A stretch of DNA of 46,852 bases from XN24 sp047921455 (GCA_047921455.1 JBLRWC010000021.1:1-46852), one strand, 5' to 3'. Shown: positions 1 through 8,613, numbered from the stretch's first letter. Notes: generated by a model not told the origin, from the letters alone. Program-made: numbers and translations.

Positions 1-2
1 CG

Positions 3-440
3 GCGGACACGCTGGCGGCGTTAGGCGTGCCGTTCGAGACACGGGTCGTATCCGCGCATCGCACTCCGGACCTGTTATTCGAGTATTGCGAAGGCGCGCG
101 GGCGCGCGGCCTGGAAGTGATCATCGCCGGTGCCGGTGGCGCAGCCCACCTGCCGGGCATGGCCGCCGCCAAGACCACGCTGCCGGTACTCGGGGTACCG
201 GTGAAATCGAAAGCCCTGCATGGCGTGGATTCCCTGCTTTCCATCGTGCAGATGCCGGCCGGCATCCCGGTCGCAACGCTGGCGATCGGTCGCGCCGGAG
301 CGATCAACGCCGCCTTGCTGGCCGCGGCCATCCTGGCGGGCGGGCACGCGGACATTCGCGTCGCGCTCGAGCAATATCGTAGCGAACAAACCCGCAAGGT
401 ACTCGCCGACCCTGATCCTGCGGCAGAATCGCCCGCATGA
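3..440 (+). CDS. purE: N5-carboxyaminoimidazole ribonucleotide mutase, 5' end cut off by the window
   Basis: PurE moves the carboxylate of N5-CAIR to carbon 4 in de novo purine synthesis (cytoplasm), using the product of PurK. The frame is open from base 3 with no start codon, so roughly the first 20-25 residues lie outside the window. The SAHRTPD motif (bases 51-71) is the family's substrate-binding signature, and the following AGAGGAAHLPGM and LGVPV segments are also typical of class I PurE. The stop TGA overlaps the purK start as ATGA, so the two genes are translationally coupled, as expected for a purEK operon. The V at bases 27-29 could be read as a GTG start but lies inside the conserved core, so it is not the real start. 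Confidence 0.95.
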   Translation, partial: ADTLAALGVPFETRVVSAHRTPDLLFEYCEGARARGLEVIIAGAGGAAHLPGMAAAKTTLPVLGVPVKSKALHGVDSLLSIVQMPAGIPVATLAIGRAGAINAALLAAAILAGGHADIRVALEQYRSEQTRKVLADPDPAAESPA

Positions 441-1516
441 AAATCGGCATCATCGGCGCGGGCCAGCTTGGGCGCATGCTGGCCCTCGCCGGCTATCCGC
501 TCGGCCAGCGCTTCGTGTTCGTGGATGCCGACGAGGATGCCCCGGCGGCGCAGGTCGGCCGCATGATCCACGGACGCTTCGACGACCCCGCGGCGCTCGC
601 GGCGCTGGCGGCCTCGGTCGACGTGGTGACCTTTGACGTGGAAAACGTGCCGCAGCAAGCGGCCGAGGCCGTCGCCGACAAGGTGCCCTTTTATCCGCCG
701 CCGGCGGCCCTGGGTGCAGGCCAGGACCGGCTGGAGGAAAAACGGCTGTTCCGCTCGCTCGACATCCCGACCGCGCCGTTTGCGCCGGTGGACTCGCACC
801 AGGGACTGCTCGACGCCGTGGCGCAAATCGGTCTGCCGGCCATCCTGAAGACCCGCCGACTCGGCTATGACGGACGCGGCCAGCGGCGCCTCGACACCGC
901 GGCCGACCTGGACGGCGCCTTTGCCGCACTCGGGGGCGTGCCGGCAATCCTCGAGGGCCTGGTGCGTTTCGAGCGGGAACTATCGCTCATCGGCGTACGC
1001 GGCGTCGATGGCCAGACCGCGTTCTGGCCGCTGGCGGAAAACAGCCACGTGGACGGCATATTGCGGCAATCGCGCGCGCCCTGGGAAAACCCGGCCGTAC
1101 AAGCCGAGGCCGAACGCCACCTGCGCGTGCTGCTGGATCGCTTTGCTTACGTCGGTGTGCTGACGGTCGAATTCTTCCATGCGGGCGGCGTCCTGCTGGC
1201 CAACGAAATGGCCCCCCGGGTGCACAACTCGGGGCACTGGACCATCGAGGGCGCCGTGACCAGCCAGTTCGAAAACCATGTTCGAGCGATTCTCGGCCTG
1301 CCGCTGGGCTCGACGGCGCCGGTCGGCCATGCCGGTATGGTCAACTTCATCGGGCGACTGCCGCGGTTGGCGGAAGCGCTCGAAATCGAAGGGGCGCACT
1401 TCCACGATTACGGGAAAAAGGCACGGCCGAACCGCAAGCTGGGCCACTGCACGGTGGTGCGAAATAGCCCGGCGGAACGCGACGCAGCGCTGGAACGGCT
1501 CTTGGATTTGACCTGA
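437..1516 (+). CDS. purK: N5-carboxyaminoimidazole ribonucleotide synthase
   Basis: PurK is the ATP-grasp enzyme that carboxylates AIR with bicarbonate and ATP to give N5-CAIR, the substrate of PurE. The 359 residues begin with a Rossmann-type GIIGAGQLGRM motif. An ATP-grasp lid follows near residues 135-150 (AILKTRRLGYDGRGQ). The metal-binding core is around VEFFHAGGVLLANEMAPRVHNSGHW, and the C-terminal part contains HDYGKKARPNRKLGH. Length is close to the E. coli enzyme (355). The ATG start overlaps the purE stop by four bases (ATGA). The operon appears to end here: an 89-base gap with its own promoter-like sequence follows. Confidence 0.97.
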   Translation: MKIGIIGAGQLGRMLALAGYPLGQRFVFVDADEDAPAAQVGRMIHGRFDDPAALAALAASVDVVTFDVENVPQQAAEAVADKVPFYPPPAALGAGQDRLEEKRLFRSLDIPTAPFAPVDSHQGLLDAVAQIGLPAILKTRRLGYDGRGQRRLDTAADLDGAFAALGGVPAILEGLVRFERELSLIGVRGVDGQTAFWPLAENSHVDGILRQSRAPWENPAVQAEAERHLRVLLDRFAYVGVLTVEFFHAGGVLLANEMAPRVHNSGHWTIEGAVTSQFENHVRAILGLPLGSTAPVGHAGMVNFIGRLPRLAEALEIEGAHFHDYGKKARPNRKLGHCTVVRNSPAERDAALERLLDLT

Positions 1517-1533
1517 ATCGTGATCCAGTAGGC

Positions 1534-1561
1534 TTGCAGGATGATGTCGGCTGCTTATAGT
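1534..1561 (+). promoter_or_regulatory. Candidate sigma-70 promoter for the FHA-ATPase/gamma-glutamyl operon
   Basis: TTGCAG (1534-1539) and TATAGT (1556-1561) are separated by 16 bases in the only gap between purK and the next gene. This would start transcription near 1568 and leave a leader of about 38 bases. Assignment is by consensus match only. Confidence 0.5.
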
Positions 1562-1571
1562 GGGCCATCAA

Positions 1572-1601
1572 GGGCGCAAGGCAGCGCCCGCTAACCGGTT
1601 A
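1572..1601 (+). promoter_or_regulatory. Leader stem-loop and palindrome ahead of the FHA-ATPase gene
   Basis: GGGCGC (1572-1577) and GCGCCC (1584-1589) can form a 6-bp hairpin with a 6-base loop. It is followed by a perfect 10-base palindrome TAACCGGTTA (1592-1601) that occupies the place where a Shine-Dalgarno would sit, 4 bases before the ATG at 1606. No purine-rich ribosome site is visible. The structures could be an operator or a translational control element, or chance in GC-rich DNA. Confidence 0.35.
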
Positions 1602-1605
1602 CCAG

Positions 1606-2871
1606 ATGTACCTCGAATCTTTCGGACTCAAGGAACACCCGTTCCGCCTCAGCCCGGACCCGCGCTTCCTGTTCCTCAGCAAGCAGCACGCACGCGCGCG
1701 CGCCTACATGGAGTCCACGGTCTGGTTCAGCGACGGATTCGTGGTGCTCACCGGCGAAATCGGCGCCGGCAAAACCACGCTGCTGGAACAGTTCCTGTCC
1801 GAGCTCGATGACAACACCACCGTCGCCCGGATCCACCAGACCCAGGTCACGGCCGTGCAGTTCCTGCAAGGGCTGCTGGTGCAGCTCGGCATTCGGCCCT
1901 TCAACATGCGCAAGGCGGAGCTGCTGGATACACTCAGCTGCCACCTGCGCAAATTGCTTGCCCAGGGACGCCGCGTCGTCATCGTGATCGACGAAGCCCA
2001 GAACCTCGACACCACGGTGCTGGAAGAAATCCGCATGCTGTCGGACATCGGGCCCGGCGCCGGCCGGGTGGTGAGCATCATCCTGGCCGGCCAGCCCGAA
2101 CTGAGTGCCACGCTCGACTCGCCGGCGCTGGAACAACTCGCCCAGCGGACCCGCCTGCGTTTCCACCTCAAGGCGCTCACCGAACAGGAAACCGGCCAGT
2201 ACATTCGCCATCGCCTGCGGCTGGCCGGCGCGGAGCGCGACATCTTCGACCCCGAGACGTTTGCGCTCGTTTATCGCTTTACCGGCGGCGTGCCGCGCCT
2301 GATCAATACGCTGTGCGACACCGCGATGCTGGTCGCCTTCGGCGAAGAAAAAGACACCGTGGAAATCGCGGAAGTCCGCGAAGCCACGAGCGAGTTACAG
2401 TGGACCGACTATGCCAGCCGCACCAATCGGTTGCGGACCGGAGCCGCCTTTGGCGGAGAAACCATCGCTCGCCTGCTCATCTCGACCGCCGACGAATCAC
2501 CGCACGAATATCCGCTAAGCCAGGGCCGCTTCGTCATCGGGCGCACGCCAGACAACGACATCCAGCTCGACAGCCGCTTCGTCAGCCGGCACCACGCGCA
2601 ACTGACCATTAGCCCGCGCACCGCTGTCGTCGAGGACCTCAACAGCACCAACGGCATTTACTTCGGCGGGCGGCGCATCAAGCGTCGGACGCTTAAGGAC
2701 GGGGAAGCGTTCGTCATCGGCGAGCATGAACTGCTCTACCGGGTCGGTGATCTTGGCGCGACCTCGAGCTGGGCAAATCATGCCGGCCCGACTGCGCGGG
2801 ATGCCGAGCAGGAAGAAGAAGCCCTGGATGCCCGCGAGGACCAGCCGGAAGACGAGCTGAAAGGAGACTGA
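1606..2871 (+). CDS. ExeA/GspA-type AAA ATPase with C-terminal FHA domain
   Basis: The 421-residue protein starts like ExeA/GspA/MshM ATPases (YLESFGLKEHPFRLSPDPRFLF). Walker A is G50-T58 with K56, and Walker B is VVIVIDEAQ with D129/E130. The AAA module ends with a winged-helix-like stretch near residues 180-250. ExeA continues into a membrane segment and a peptidoglycan-binding domain. This protein instead has an FHA phosphothreonine-binding domain (about residues 290-385) with the key residues G312-R313, S327-R328-H329 and N346-S347-T348-N349-G350. The tail is Glu/Asp-rich. No signal peptide or membrane segment is seen, so it should be cytoplasmic. It lies just upstream of ggt and probably shares its transcript. 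Its partner (a phosphoprotein or a secretion system) is unknown, and no kinase or secretion gene is in the window. Confidence 0.85.
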   Translation: MYLESFGLKEHPFRLSPDPRFLFLSKQHARARAYMESTVWFSDGFVVLTGEIGAGKTTLLEQFLSELDDNTTVARIHQTQVTAVQFLQGLLVQLGIRPFNMRKAELLDTLSCHLRKLLAQGRRVVIVIDEAQNLDTTVLEEIRMLSDIGPGAGRVVSIILAGQPELSATLDSPALEQLAQRTRLRFHLKALTEQETGQYIRHRLRLAGAERDIFDPETFALVYRFTGGVPRLINTLCDTAMLVAFGEEKDTVEIAEVREATSELQWTDYASRTNRLRTGAAFGGETIARLLISTADESPHEYPLSQGRFVIGRTPDNDIQLDSRFVSRHHAQLTISPRTAVVEDLNSTNGIYFGGRRIKRRTLKDGEAFVIGEHELLYRVGDLGATSSWANHAGPTARDAEQEEEALDAREDQPEDELKGD

Positions 2872-2903
2872 CCATCGCCTTTCGTACCGCTGCCCCGGCC
2901 GCG

Positions 2904-4655
2904 ATGGGTACGGTGACGCTGCTCACGCTGTTGCTCGCGCTCGGCTGCCAGAGAATCCCGGCCCCGGCTGATCCGCCAACCCTCCGACAGCTGCCGGCGG
3001 AGCGCCAGGCCGAACGCTTCCTGGTGTCGGCGGCCCACCCGCTGGCCGTGGAGGCCGGACTGGAGGTCTTACGCCGCGGCGGCAGCGCCGTGGATGCCGC
3101 GGTTGCAGTGCAATTGGCCCTGGGCTTTGTCGAGGCGCCCGAAACCGGCATCGGCGGCGGCGGCTTCCTGTTGTATTACGATGCCGGCACCGGTGTGGTG
3201 CGGTTCTTCGACGGTCGCGAAACCGCGCCGGCGGCGGCCGGGCCGGCTCGGTTCCAGCTCTTCGGACTCGCCGTGCCGCGCTGGCTCGCGATTCCCACCG
3301 GCCGGGCCGTGGGCGTGCCGGGACTCGTGGCCATGCTCGAGCTGGCGCACGCGGAACTTGGCCAATTGCCATGGGCCGAGTTGTCAGGACCGGCGATTCG
3401 CATGGCGGAAGACGGCGTGCCCATGCCGCAACGACTGCGCGAGCAGAGCCGTGCGGATTTTTCGCTGCGCCTGTTTGCCGACCTGCGCGAACGTTTCGTC
3501 ACGCCCGCATCCGCCGCCGAGCCCGTGCTGCGTAATCCAGCCTATGCGGCCACGCTGCGCACCTTGGCCGAGGACGGCCCGCGGGCCTTTTACAACGGCG
3601 AGATTGCCGCGCGCCTGGTCAAACGCGTCGGCGCGCGCCGGCCCTGGCGCAGCGACATGACGCTCGATGATTTGCATGCGTACCGGGCGCTCGAGCGGGC
3701 GCCGGTGTGCGGCCCGTACCGCGAGTGGACGGTGTGTGGCGCGCCGCCGCCATCGTCCGGCGGCGTCGCCGTATTGCAGATTCTCGGCATGCTTGAGCGC
3801 TTCGAGCTGGCCGAACTGGGTGCCGATTCCGCCATCGCCAGGCACCTTCTGGTGGAAGCGCACCGGCTCGCATTCGCGGACCGCGAGCGGTACCTGGGCG
3901 ACCCCGCCTTTGTCGACGTGCCGTTGGCGGCCCTGCTGGATGCAGACTATCTCCGGCGACGCTCGCTGCTGATCGATCCGGAACGGGCGCTGGATCGCGC
4001 GCTGCCAGGCGCTCCGGCGGCAGCGCCGCTTGGCGAGCCCGCGCGTGCTCCGTCCGCGGCGCCCGGCGGCACTTCGCATTTCACCGTTGTCGACGGTGCG
4101 GGCAACATTGTCGCCCTCACCAGCTCGATCGAAGCGCCGTTCGGCAGTCGCATGAGCAGCGACGGCTTCCTGCTGAACAACCAGCTGACGGACTTTGCAT
4201 TCCGCCCTTACGACGGCGACCGTGCACACCCCAATGCTGTCGCGCCGGGCAAGCGCCCACGCAGCTCGATGTCACCGGTGATCGTGCTCGATGCGCAAGG
4301 CGAACCGCGGCTCGCAATCGGCGCCCGGGGCGGACCGCGCATCATTGCCCATGTAGTCAAGACACTGGTTGGCATCCTCGACTGGGATCTCGAGATACAG
4401 GAAGCTATCAACATGCCGAACTTCGTGTACGCCGGGGACCGCCTGGAACTGGAACGCAACACGCCGCTGGCGGCCAGGCAGGCGGAATTCGCGGCGCGCG
4501 GCCACAAGGTCCGCGCGGTCGAGCTCACCAGCGGCCTGCACGGCATCGAGCGCACTGCAAGCGGCTGGCGCGGTGGGGCAGACTGGCGCATGGATGGCGT
4601 TGCGCGTGGCGACCGAGCCACTTTAACTGGAGAACAAAAAAATCATGACCGCTAA
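2904..4655 (+). CDS. ggt: Gamma-glutamyltransferase, probable lipoprotein
   Basis: This Ntn-hydrolase moves or hydrolyses gamma-glutamyl groups, classically from glutathione, in the periplasm. The precursor self-cleaves to free a nucleophilic Thr. Here that is T390 in GGTSHFTVVD, followed by the small-subunit signature (LTSSIEAPFGS, LLNNQLTDF, GKRPRSSMSP). At 583 residues it matches the family. The N-terminus TLLTLLLALGC ends in a lipobox, so membrane anchoring is likely. The start is uncertain. ATG 2904 gives a signal with no positive charge and no ribosome site. In-frame codons upstream add an arginine: CTG 2868 overlaps the previous stop, and ATC 2874 lies 7 bases after AAGGAG. The next gene overlaps by 11 bases and encodes a predicted amide ligase. 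Confidence 0.93.
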   Translation: MGTVTLLTLLLALGCQRIPAPADPPTLRQLPAERQAERFLVSAAHPLAVEAGLEVLRRGGSAVDAAVAVQLALGFVEAPETGIGGGGFLLYYDAGTGVVRFFDGRETAPAAAGPARFQLFGLAVPRWLAIPTGRAVGVPGLVAMLELAHAELGQLPWAELSGPAIRMAEDGVPMPQRLREQSRADFSLRLFADLRERFVTPASAAEPVLRNPAYAATLRTLAEDGPRAFYNGEIAARLVKRVGARRPWRSDMTLDDLHAYRALERAPVCGPYREWTVCGAPPPSSGGVAVLQILGMLERFELAELGADSAIARHLLVEAHRLAFADRERYLGDPAFVDVPLAALLDADYLRRRSLLIDPERALDRALPGAPAAAPLGEPARAPSAAPGGTSHFTVVDGAGNIVALTSSIEAPFGSRMSSDGFLLNNQLTDFAFRPYDGDRAHPNAVAPGKRPRSSMSPVIVLDAQGEPRLAIGARGGPRIIAHVVKTLVGILDWDLEIQEAINMPNFVYAGDRLELERNTPLAARQAEFAARGHKVRAVELTSGLHGIERTASGWRGGADWRMDGVARGDRATLTGEQKNHDR

Positions 4656-5643
4656 GCCCGCCCCTCTCCGTCTGCCGAAGTTGCGCAAGAATCCCCAGGG
4701 CAAGCCGCGGCGGGTGGGCGTAGAACTGGAGATGATCGGCCTTGAGCTCAACGACATTGCGGAAGTCGTCGCTGCTCGTCTCGGCCTGTCAATCAAGACC
4801 GATGGCCGCTATCGCCGCGTGCTCAGCGGCGACGACGCCGGCGACTGGGTGGTGGAACTCGACTTCGACCTGCTCCAGCGTCTCGGCCAGGAGGAGCGCG
4901 GCAAGGAAGCGTTGCTCGACGAACTGCGTGACTCGGCCGAAGACCTGCTCAACGCACTCGCCGAGCTGGTGGTGCCGCGCGAACTGGTCAGCCCGCCGTT
5001 GCCCTTGCAGCGCCTCGACGAAATCGAGGACCTCATCGTGCTGTTACGCACTGCCGGGGCGAAAGGCACCTCGGACAGCGTCGGCTACGCGTTCAGCATG
5101 CAATTCAACCCGGAAGTGCCGCGCGCGGACGCTACGCTCATCACGGCTTACCTGCAGGCATTCTTGTGTCTCTACGACTGGCTCCTGCTGCGCGCGAAGG
5201 TCAACCTGACGCGGCGCATCACCAGCTATGTCGATCCTTTTCCCACCGACTATGTGCAGAAAGTACTGCAGCCTGACTACGCCCCCGGGATCGACGAACT
5301 GATCGACGACTACCTGGAACACAATCCGACGCGCAACCGCGCGCTCGACCTGCTGCCGCTGTTCCTGCATCTCGACGAGGACCGGGTGCGCGCGGTGACC
5401 GGCGATCCGCTCATCAAGCCGCGGCCCGCGTTCCACTACCGGCTGCCTAATTGCGAAATCGACGAGCCGGGCTGGGGACTGCACCTTGCCTGGAACGACT
5501 GGCTGGAGGTCGAAGCCCTCGCGGTCGATCCCAAGCGGCTGGCCGCATGCTCGGCCGCTTACCTGGCTTTTCTCGACAAGCCCCTCAAGCGTTGGCTGGG
5601 TGACTGGGCCAAGGAAGTATCTCGCTCATGGCTCGCCCGCTGA
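4645..5643 (+). CDS. Amidoligase-family ATP-dependent COOH-NH2 ligase
   Basis: The 332-residue protein matches my memory of the Amidoligase_2 family (PF12224), relatives of glutamate-cysteine ligase and glutamine synthetase that join a carboxylate to an amine using ATP. The family's N-terminal metal/ATP motif is present as RRVGVELEM (E27, E29), followed by WVVELDFDLL and a central FSMQFNPEVP strand that resembles the GCS/GS active-site sheet. It is cytoplasmic, with no signal or membrane segment. It overlaps ggt by 11 bases and the downstream amidotransferase by 16, so the three are co-translated. Published genome-context work (Iyer, Aravind and colleagues) links this family to class-I amidotransferase neighbours and predicts peptide-like products. 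The substrate here is unknown; a gamma-glutamyl or glutamine amide is my inference from the neighbours. Confidence 0.8.
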   Translation: MTAKPAPLRLPKLRKNPQGKPRRVGVELEMIGLELNDIAEVVAARLGLSIKTDGRYRRVLSGDDAGDWVVELDFDLLQRLGQEERGKEALLDELRDSAEDLLNALAELVVPRELVSPPLPLQRLDEIEDLIVLLRTAGAKGTSDSVGYAFSMQFNPEVPRADATLITAYLQAFLCLYDWLLLRAKVNLTRRITSYVDPFPTDYVQKVLQPDYAPGIDELIDDYLEHNPTRNRALDLLPLFLHLDEDRVRAVTGDPLIKPRPAFHYRLPNCEIDEPGWGLHLAWNDWLEVEALAVDPKRLAACSAAYLAFLDKPLKRWLGDWAKEVSRSWLAR

Positions 5644-6320
5644 TTGCCGTCACCGGACCGGAGCGCGGGGCCTTCGGTCCGCGGCTGTGCGTGTCTCTTG
5701 CCGTACGTCGCTATGGCGGATGCCCCTTGCAACTGCGTCCCAGCGATGCCGGGCGCGGTTTTGATTACGACGGCGTGGTGATCACCGGCGGGCATGATGT
5801 CGACCCGGTGCTGTACGCGGCCGAGCCGGAAGTCGAGCCCAACCACGATGCGGCACGTGATGCATTCGAATCAGCCATGATCGACGAAGCCCTGCGCCGC
5901 CGGGTGCCGCTGCTGGGCATCTGCCGAGGCGCCCAATTGCTGAACGTGCGGCGCGGCGGGAGCTTGTTCCAGGAGCTCGCCTCGCGGCGCAGCCGCACCT
6001 CCAACCGTTGGACCGTGCTGCCGCTGAAGACGCTGCATATCGAAGCGAAAACCCGGCTCGCGGAATTGCTCGGCCCGGGACCCCGCATGATCAATAGCCT
6101 GCACAACCAGGCGATCGACCGTATCGGTGAAGGTCTGCGGGTCTGTGGCCGCGACCTGGACGGCATCGTCCAGGCCGTGGAGGATCCCCAGCGCGACTTC
6201 CTGCTCGGCGTGCAATGGCACCCGGAATTTTTGATCTTCCTGCGCCGGCAACGCCGCTTGTTCGGCGCGCTGGTGCAGCACGCCCGTCTACACCGCCAGG
6301 CACGGGAACGCCGTTCCTAG
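5628..6320 (+). CDS. Class-I glutamine amidotransferase / gamma-glutamyl hydrolase (peptidase C26)
   Basis: The 230-residue enzyme has the glutamine amidotransferase fold used by PuuD-like gamma-glutamyl hydrolases. The predicted triad is C99 (LLGICRGAQLLNV), H198 and E200 (GVQWHPEFL), and the oxyanion region is GVVITGGHDVDP. The HNQAIDRIGEGL segment is typical of the PuuD group. No synthetase domain is attached, so it either hydrolyses a gamma-glutamyl amide or feeds ammonia to the adjacent amidoligase. The start lies inside the amidoligase gene (16-base overlap). The gene ends 8 bases from the convergent tldD with no terminator between. It is the last gene of the gamma-glutamyl unit. Confidence 0.87.
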   Translation: MARPLIAVTGPERGAFGPRLCVSLAVRRYGGCPLQLRPSDAGRGFDYDGVVITGGHDVDPVLYAAEPEVEPNHDAARDAFESAMIDEALRRRVPLLGICRGAQLLNVRRGGSLFQELASRRSRTSNRWTVLPLKTLHIEAKTRLAELLGPGPRMINSLHNQAIDRIGEGLRVCGRDLDGIVQAVEDPQRDFLLGVQWHPEFLIFLRRQRRLFGALVQHARLHRQARERRS

Positions 6321-6328
6321 GCTCGCGA

Positions 6329-7771
6329 TCAGGCCGTGCCGCCCACCGTCAGCGCATCCACCTTGAGGGTCGGCTGGCCGACCCCGACCGGGACGCTCTG
6401 GCCCTCCTTGCCGCACACGCCGATGCCGGCATCGAGCTTGAGGTCATTGCCGACCATGGAAACCCTGGTCAGCACATCCGGGCCATTGCCGATCAAGGTG
6501 GCGCCTTTCACAGGGGTGGTAATCCGGCCGTTCTCGATCAGGTACGCCTCGCTCGCCGAAAACACGAACTTGCCGGAAGTGATATCCACCTGGCCGCCCC
6601 CGAAATTCACGGCGTAAAGACCGCGCTCGACGCTGGCAATGATTTCCGCCGGATCGTGGGGCCCCGCCAGCATGTAGGTATTCGTCATGCGCGGCATCGG
6701 CAGGTGGGCGAAACTCTCGCGTCGCCCGTTACCGGTCGAATGCGTGCCCATGAGGCGCGCATTCAGCTTGTCCTGCAGGTAGCCCTTCAGCACTCCATTC
6801 TCGATCAGCGTGGTGCGACTCGAGGGCGTGCCCTCGTCGTCGATGGTCAGGGAGCCGCGCCGTCCGGCGAGCGTGCCGTCGTCGACAATGGTGCACAGCG
6901 GCGAGGCGACTTGCTGGCCGATCCGGCCAGTGAACGCGGAGGTGCCGCGCCGGTTGAAATCGCCCTCGAGTCCGTGCCCAATCGCCTCGTGCAACAACAC
7001 GCCGGGCCAGCCCGGGCCCAGCACGACGGGCATGGTGCCGGCCGGCGCACCGACCGCGTCCAGGTTGACCAGCGCCTGGCGCGCCGCATCGCGCGCGAAC
7101 TCTTCGGCACGGTCATCCTCGAGCAGCCAGCCATAACCGCAGCGGCCACCGCCGCCGGCGAAGCCCTGTTCACGGCGCCCGTCCTGCTCGGCGATCGCCG
7201 CGACATTGACACGTATCAGCGGGCGCACGTCCGTGGCCAGCGTGCCGTCGCTGGCGGCTACCAGCACCAACTCGTACACGCCGACCAGGCTCACCACGAC
7301 TTCGCTGATCCGCGGGTCCACCGCGCGCGTCACGGCATCGAGGCGCTCGAGCAGGGCGATTTTCTCCTGGTCCGTCAGCGTACCCAGCGGATCGAGGTCC
7401 GGGTACAGGGGTGCCGGCCGGGTGCTGCGCCACGCTTGCACAGCGCCGTTACCGCCCTGGCGGGTAATGGCGCGCGCCGCCTCCGACGCAGCACTGAGTG
7501 CCGGCATCATCAGTTCGTCGGAATAGGCAAAGCCGGTCTTCTCGCCACTGATCGCGCGGATGCCGGCGCCTTGCTCGATCATGTAGCTGGCGTCCTTCAC
7601 CCGCCCGTCCTCGAGCGTCCAGGCTTCCTGGCGCAACGACTGGATATAGATGTCGGCCGCATCCACGGCCCGGCCCATCACGCGTCCCAACAGGCTGTCG
7701 AGGTCGCGGCGCTGCAGCCCGGCCGGACCGAGCAGGCGCTCTACCGTCACTTCAAGTGCGTTGTCATTCAT
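6329..7771 (-). CDS. tldD: TldD metalloprotease subunit
   Basis: TldD is the zinc-bearing half of the TldD/TldE (PmbA) cytoplasmic protease, which degrades unfolded peptides and matures some ribosomal peptides such as microcin B17. The 480 residues include the HEAIGHGLEGD zinc motif (H261, E262, H265) and the C-terminal metal-ligand and GxGxCGK region (DAGIGVCGKEGQSVPVG). Length matches E. coli TldD (481). ATG overlaps the upstream nitrilase stop by one base (TGATG). The partner gene tldE is not in the window. The order yhdP-nitrilase-tldD is the usual neighbourhood in this class. Confidence 0.97.
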   Translation of the reverse strand: MNDNALEVTVERLLGPAGLQRRDLDSLLGRVMGRAVDAADIYIQSLRQEAWTLEDGRVKDASYMIEQGAGIRAISGEKTGFAYSDELMMPALSAASEAARAITRQGGNGAVQAWRSTRPAPLYPDLDPLGTLTDQEKIALLERLDAVTRAVDPRISEVVVSLVGVYELVLVAASDGTLATDVRPLIRVNVAAIAEQDGRREQGFAGGGGRCGYGWLLEDDRAEEFARDAARQALVNLDAVGAPAGTMPVVLGPGWPGVLLHEAIGHGLEGDFNRRGTSAFTGRIGQQVASPLCTIVDDGTLAGRRGSLTIDDEGTPSSRTTLIENGVLKGYLQDKLNARLMGTHSTGNGRRESFAHLPMPRMTNTYMLAGPHDPAEIIASVERGLYAVNFGGGQVDITSGKFVFSASEAYLIENGRITTPVKGATLIGNGPDVLTRVSMVGNDLKLDAGIGVCGKEGQSVPVGVGQPTLKVDALTVGGTA

Positions 7772-8613
7772 CAGGTTCTCTCCGTGCGCAAGTGCAGCGC
7801 ATCCGGCGCAAGCCGGTGAGTCAAGGCGGGGAAGCGGCGCCGCGCCTCGAGCTGCGCCGCGCGATCGAGATCCGCCACCACGATGCCGGCGCCCGCCGTG
7901 CGACGCGCCAGTATTTTGCCCCAGTGATCAACGATCATCGAATCGCCCCAGGTCGTGCGGCCACCCTCGTGCTCGCCCCACTGGGCGGCGGCAAGCACAC
8001 AACAAAGATTATCCACGGCCCGCGCACGCACCAGCAGTTCCCAATGCGCCCGGCCCGTCGGCACGGTAAACGCGGCCGGCAGTGCAATCGCCTCCAGGCC
8101 CGCATCCAGCATGGATCGATACAGTTCCGGGAAGCGCACATCGTAACAGACAGTCAGGCCCAGCCTGCCAACCGGCGAGTCGGCCAGCACCGCGCCCCGA
8201 CCGGCGGCGGTACCGGCCGATTCACGATAACCCTCTTCGCTGCCGGGCAAGCGCACGTCGAACAGGTGCAGCTTGTCGTAACGCGCGCGCGCACGGCCAG
8301 TCGCGTCGAACAGGATGCTGGCCGCGCGCGGCCGCTCCTCCCCGGCCTCGAGAATCGGTAGCGTTCCACCCACGATCCACAGGCCCAGCGCCCGTGCCTG
8401 GGCGGCGAGAAATGCCTGGGCCGGCCCCGCTCCCGGCTGCTCGGCGAACGCCATCCGGTCCGCCTCGCGACGCCCCAGGAAGGAAAAATTCTCTGGCAGC
8501 ACCGCCAGTGCGGCGCCGGCCTCAGCGGCCGCTTCGAGCAACCCTGCAGCGACCGCGAGGTTGGCCTCCGGGTCCGGTCCTGAGCACATCTGGATGACTG
8601 CAGCGCGCGTCAT
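7771..8613 (-). CDS. Nitrilase-superfamily amidase, Nit1/YbeM-like
   Basis: The 280-residue carbon-nitrogen hydrolase shows the Glu-Lys-Cys triad in order: LPENFSF, RYDKLHLFDV and LTVCYDVRFPEL. The DVRLPGSEEGYRES and YDVRFPELYR contexts fit the Nit1/YbeM branch, whose known members hydrolyse deaminated glutathione, so a metabolite-repair role is likely. The start MTRAAVIQM at 8613 is chosen because it forms a TAATG overlap with the yhdP stop. An in-frame extension further upstream would encode only a low-complexity Arg/Ala run over the yhdP 3' end. It is co-transcribed with tldD. A deaminated-glutathione amidase near a ggt gene is notable but may be coincidental. Confidence 0.92.
   Translation of the reverse strand: MTRAAVIQMCSGPDPEANLAVAAGLLEAAAEAGAALAVLPENFSFLGRREADRMAFAEQPGAGPAQAFLAAQARALGLWIVGGTLPILEAGEERPRAASILFDATGRARARYDKLHLFDVRLPGSEEGYRESAGTAAGRGAVLADSPVGRLGLTVCYDVRFPELYRSMLDAGLEAIALPAAFTVPTGRAHWELLVRARAVDNLCCVLAAAQWGEHEGGRTTWGDSMIVDHWGKILARRTAGAGIVVADLDRAAQLEARRRFPALTHRLAPDALHLRTERT

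Noticed and set aside
6215..7819. 534-residue plus-strand frame over tldD
   Set aside because: Antisense to a well-supported tldD; its start overlaps the end of the amidotransferase and its composition is that of a shadow frame.
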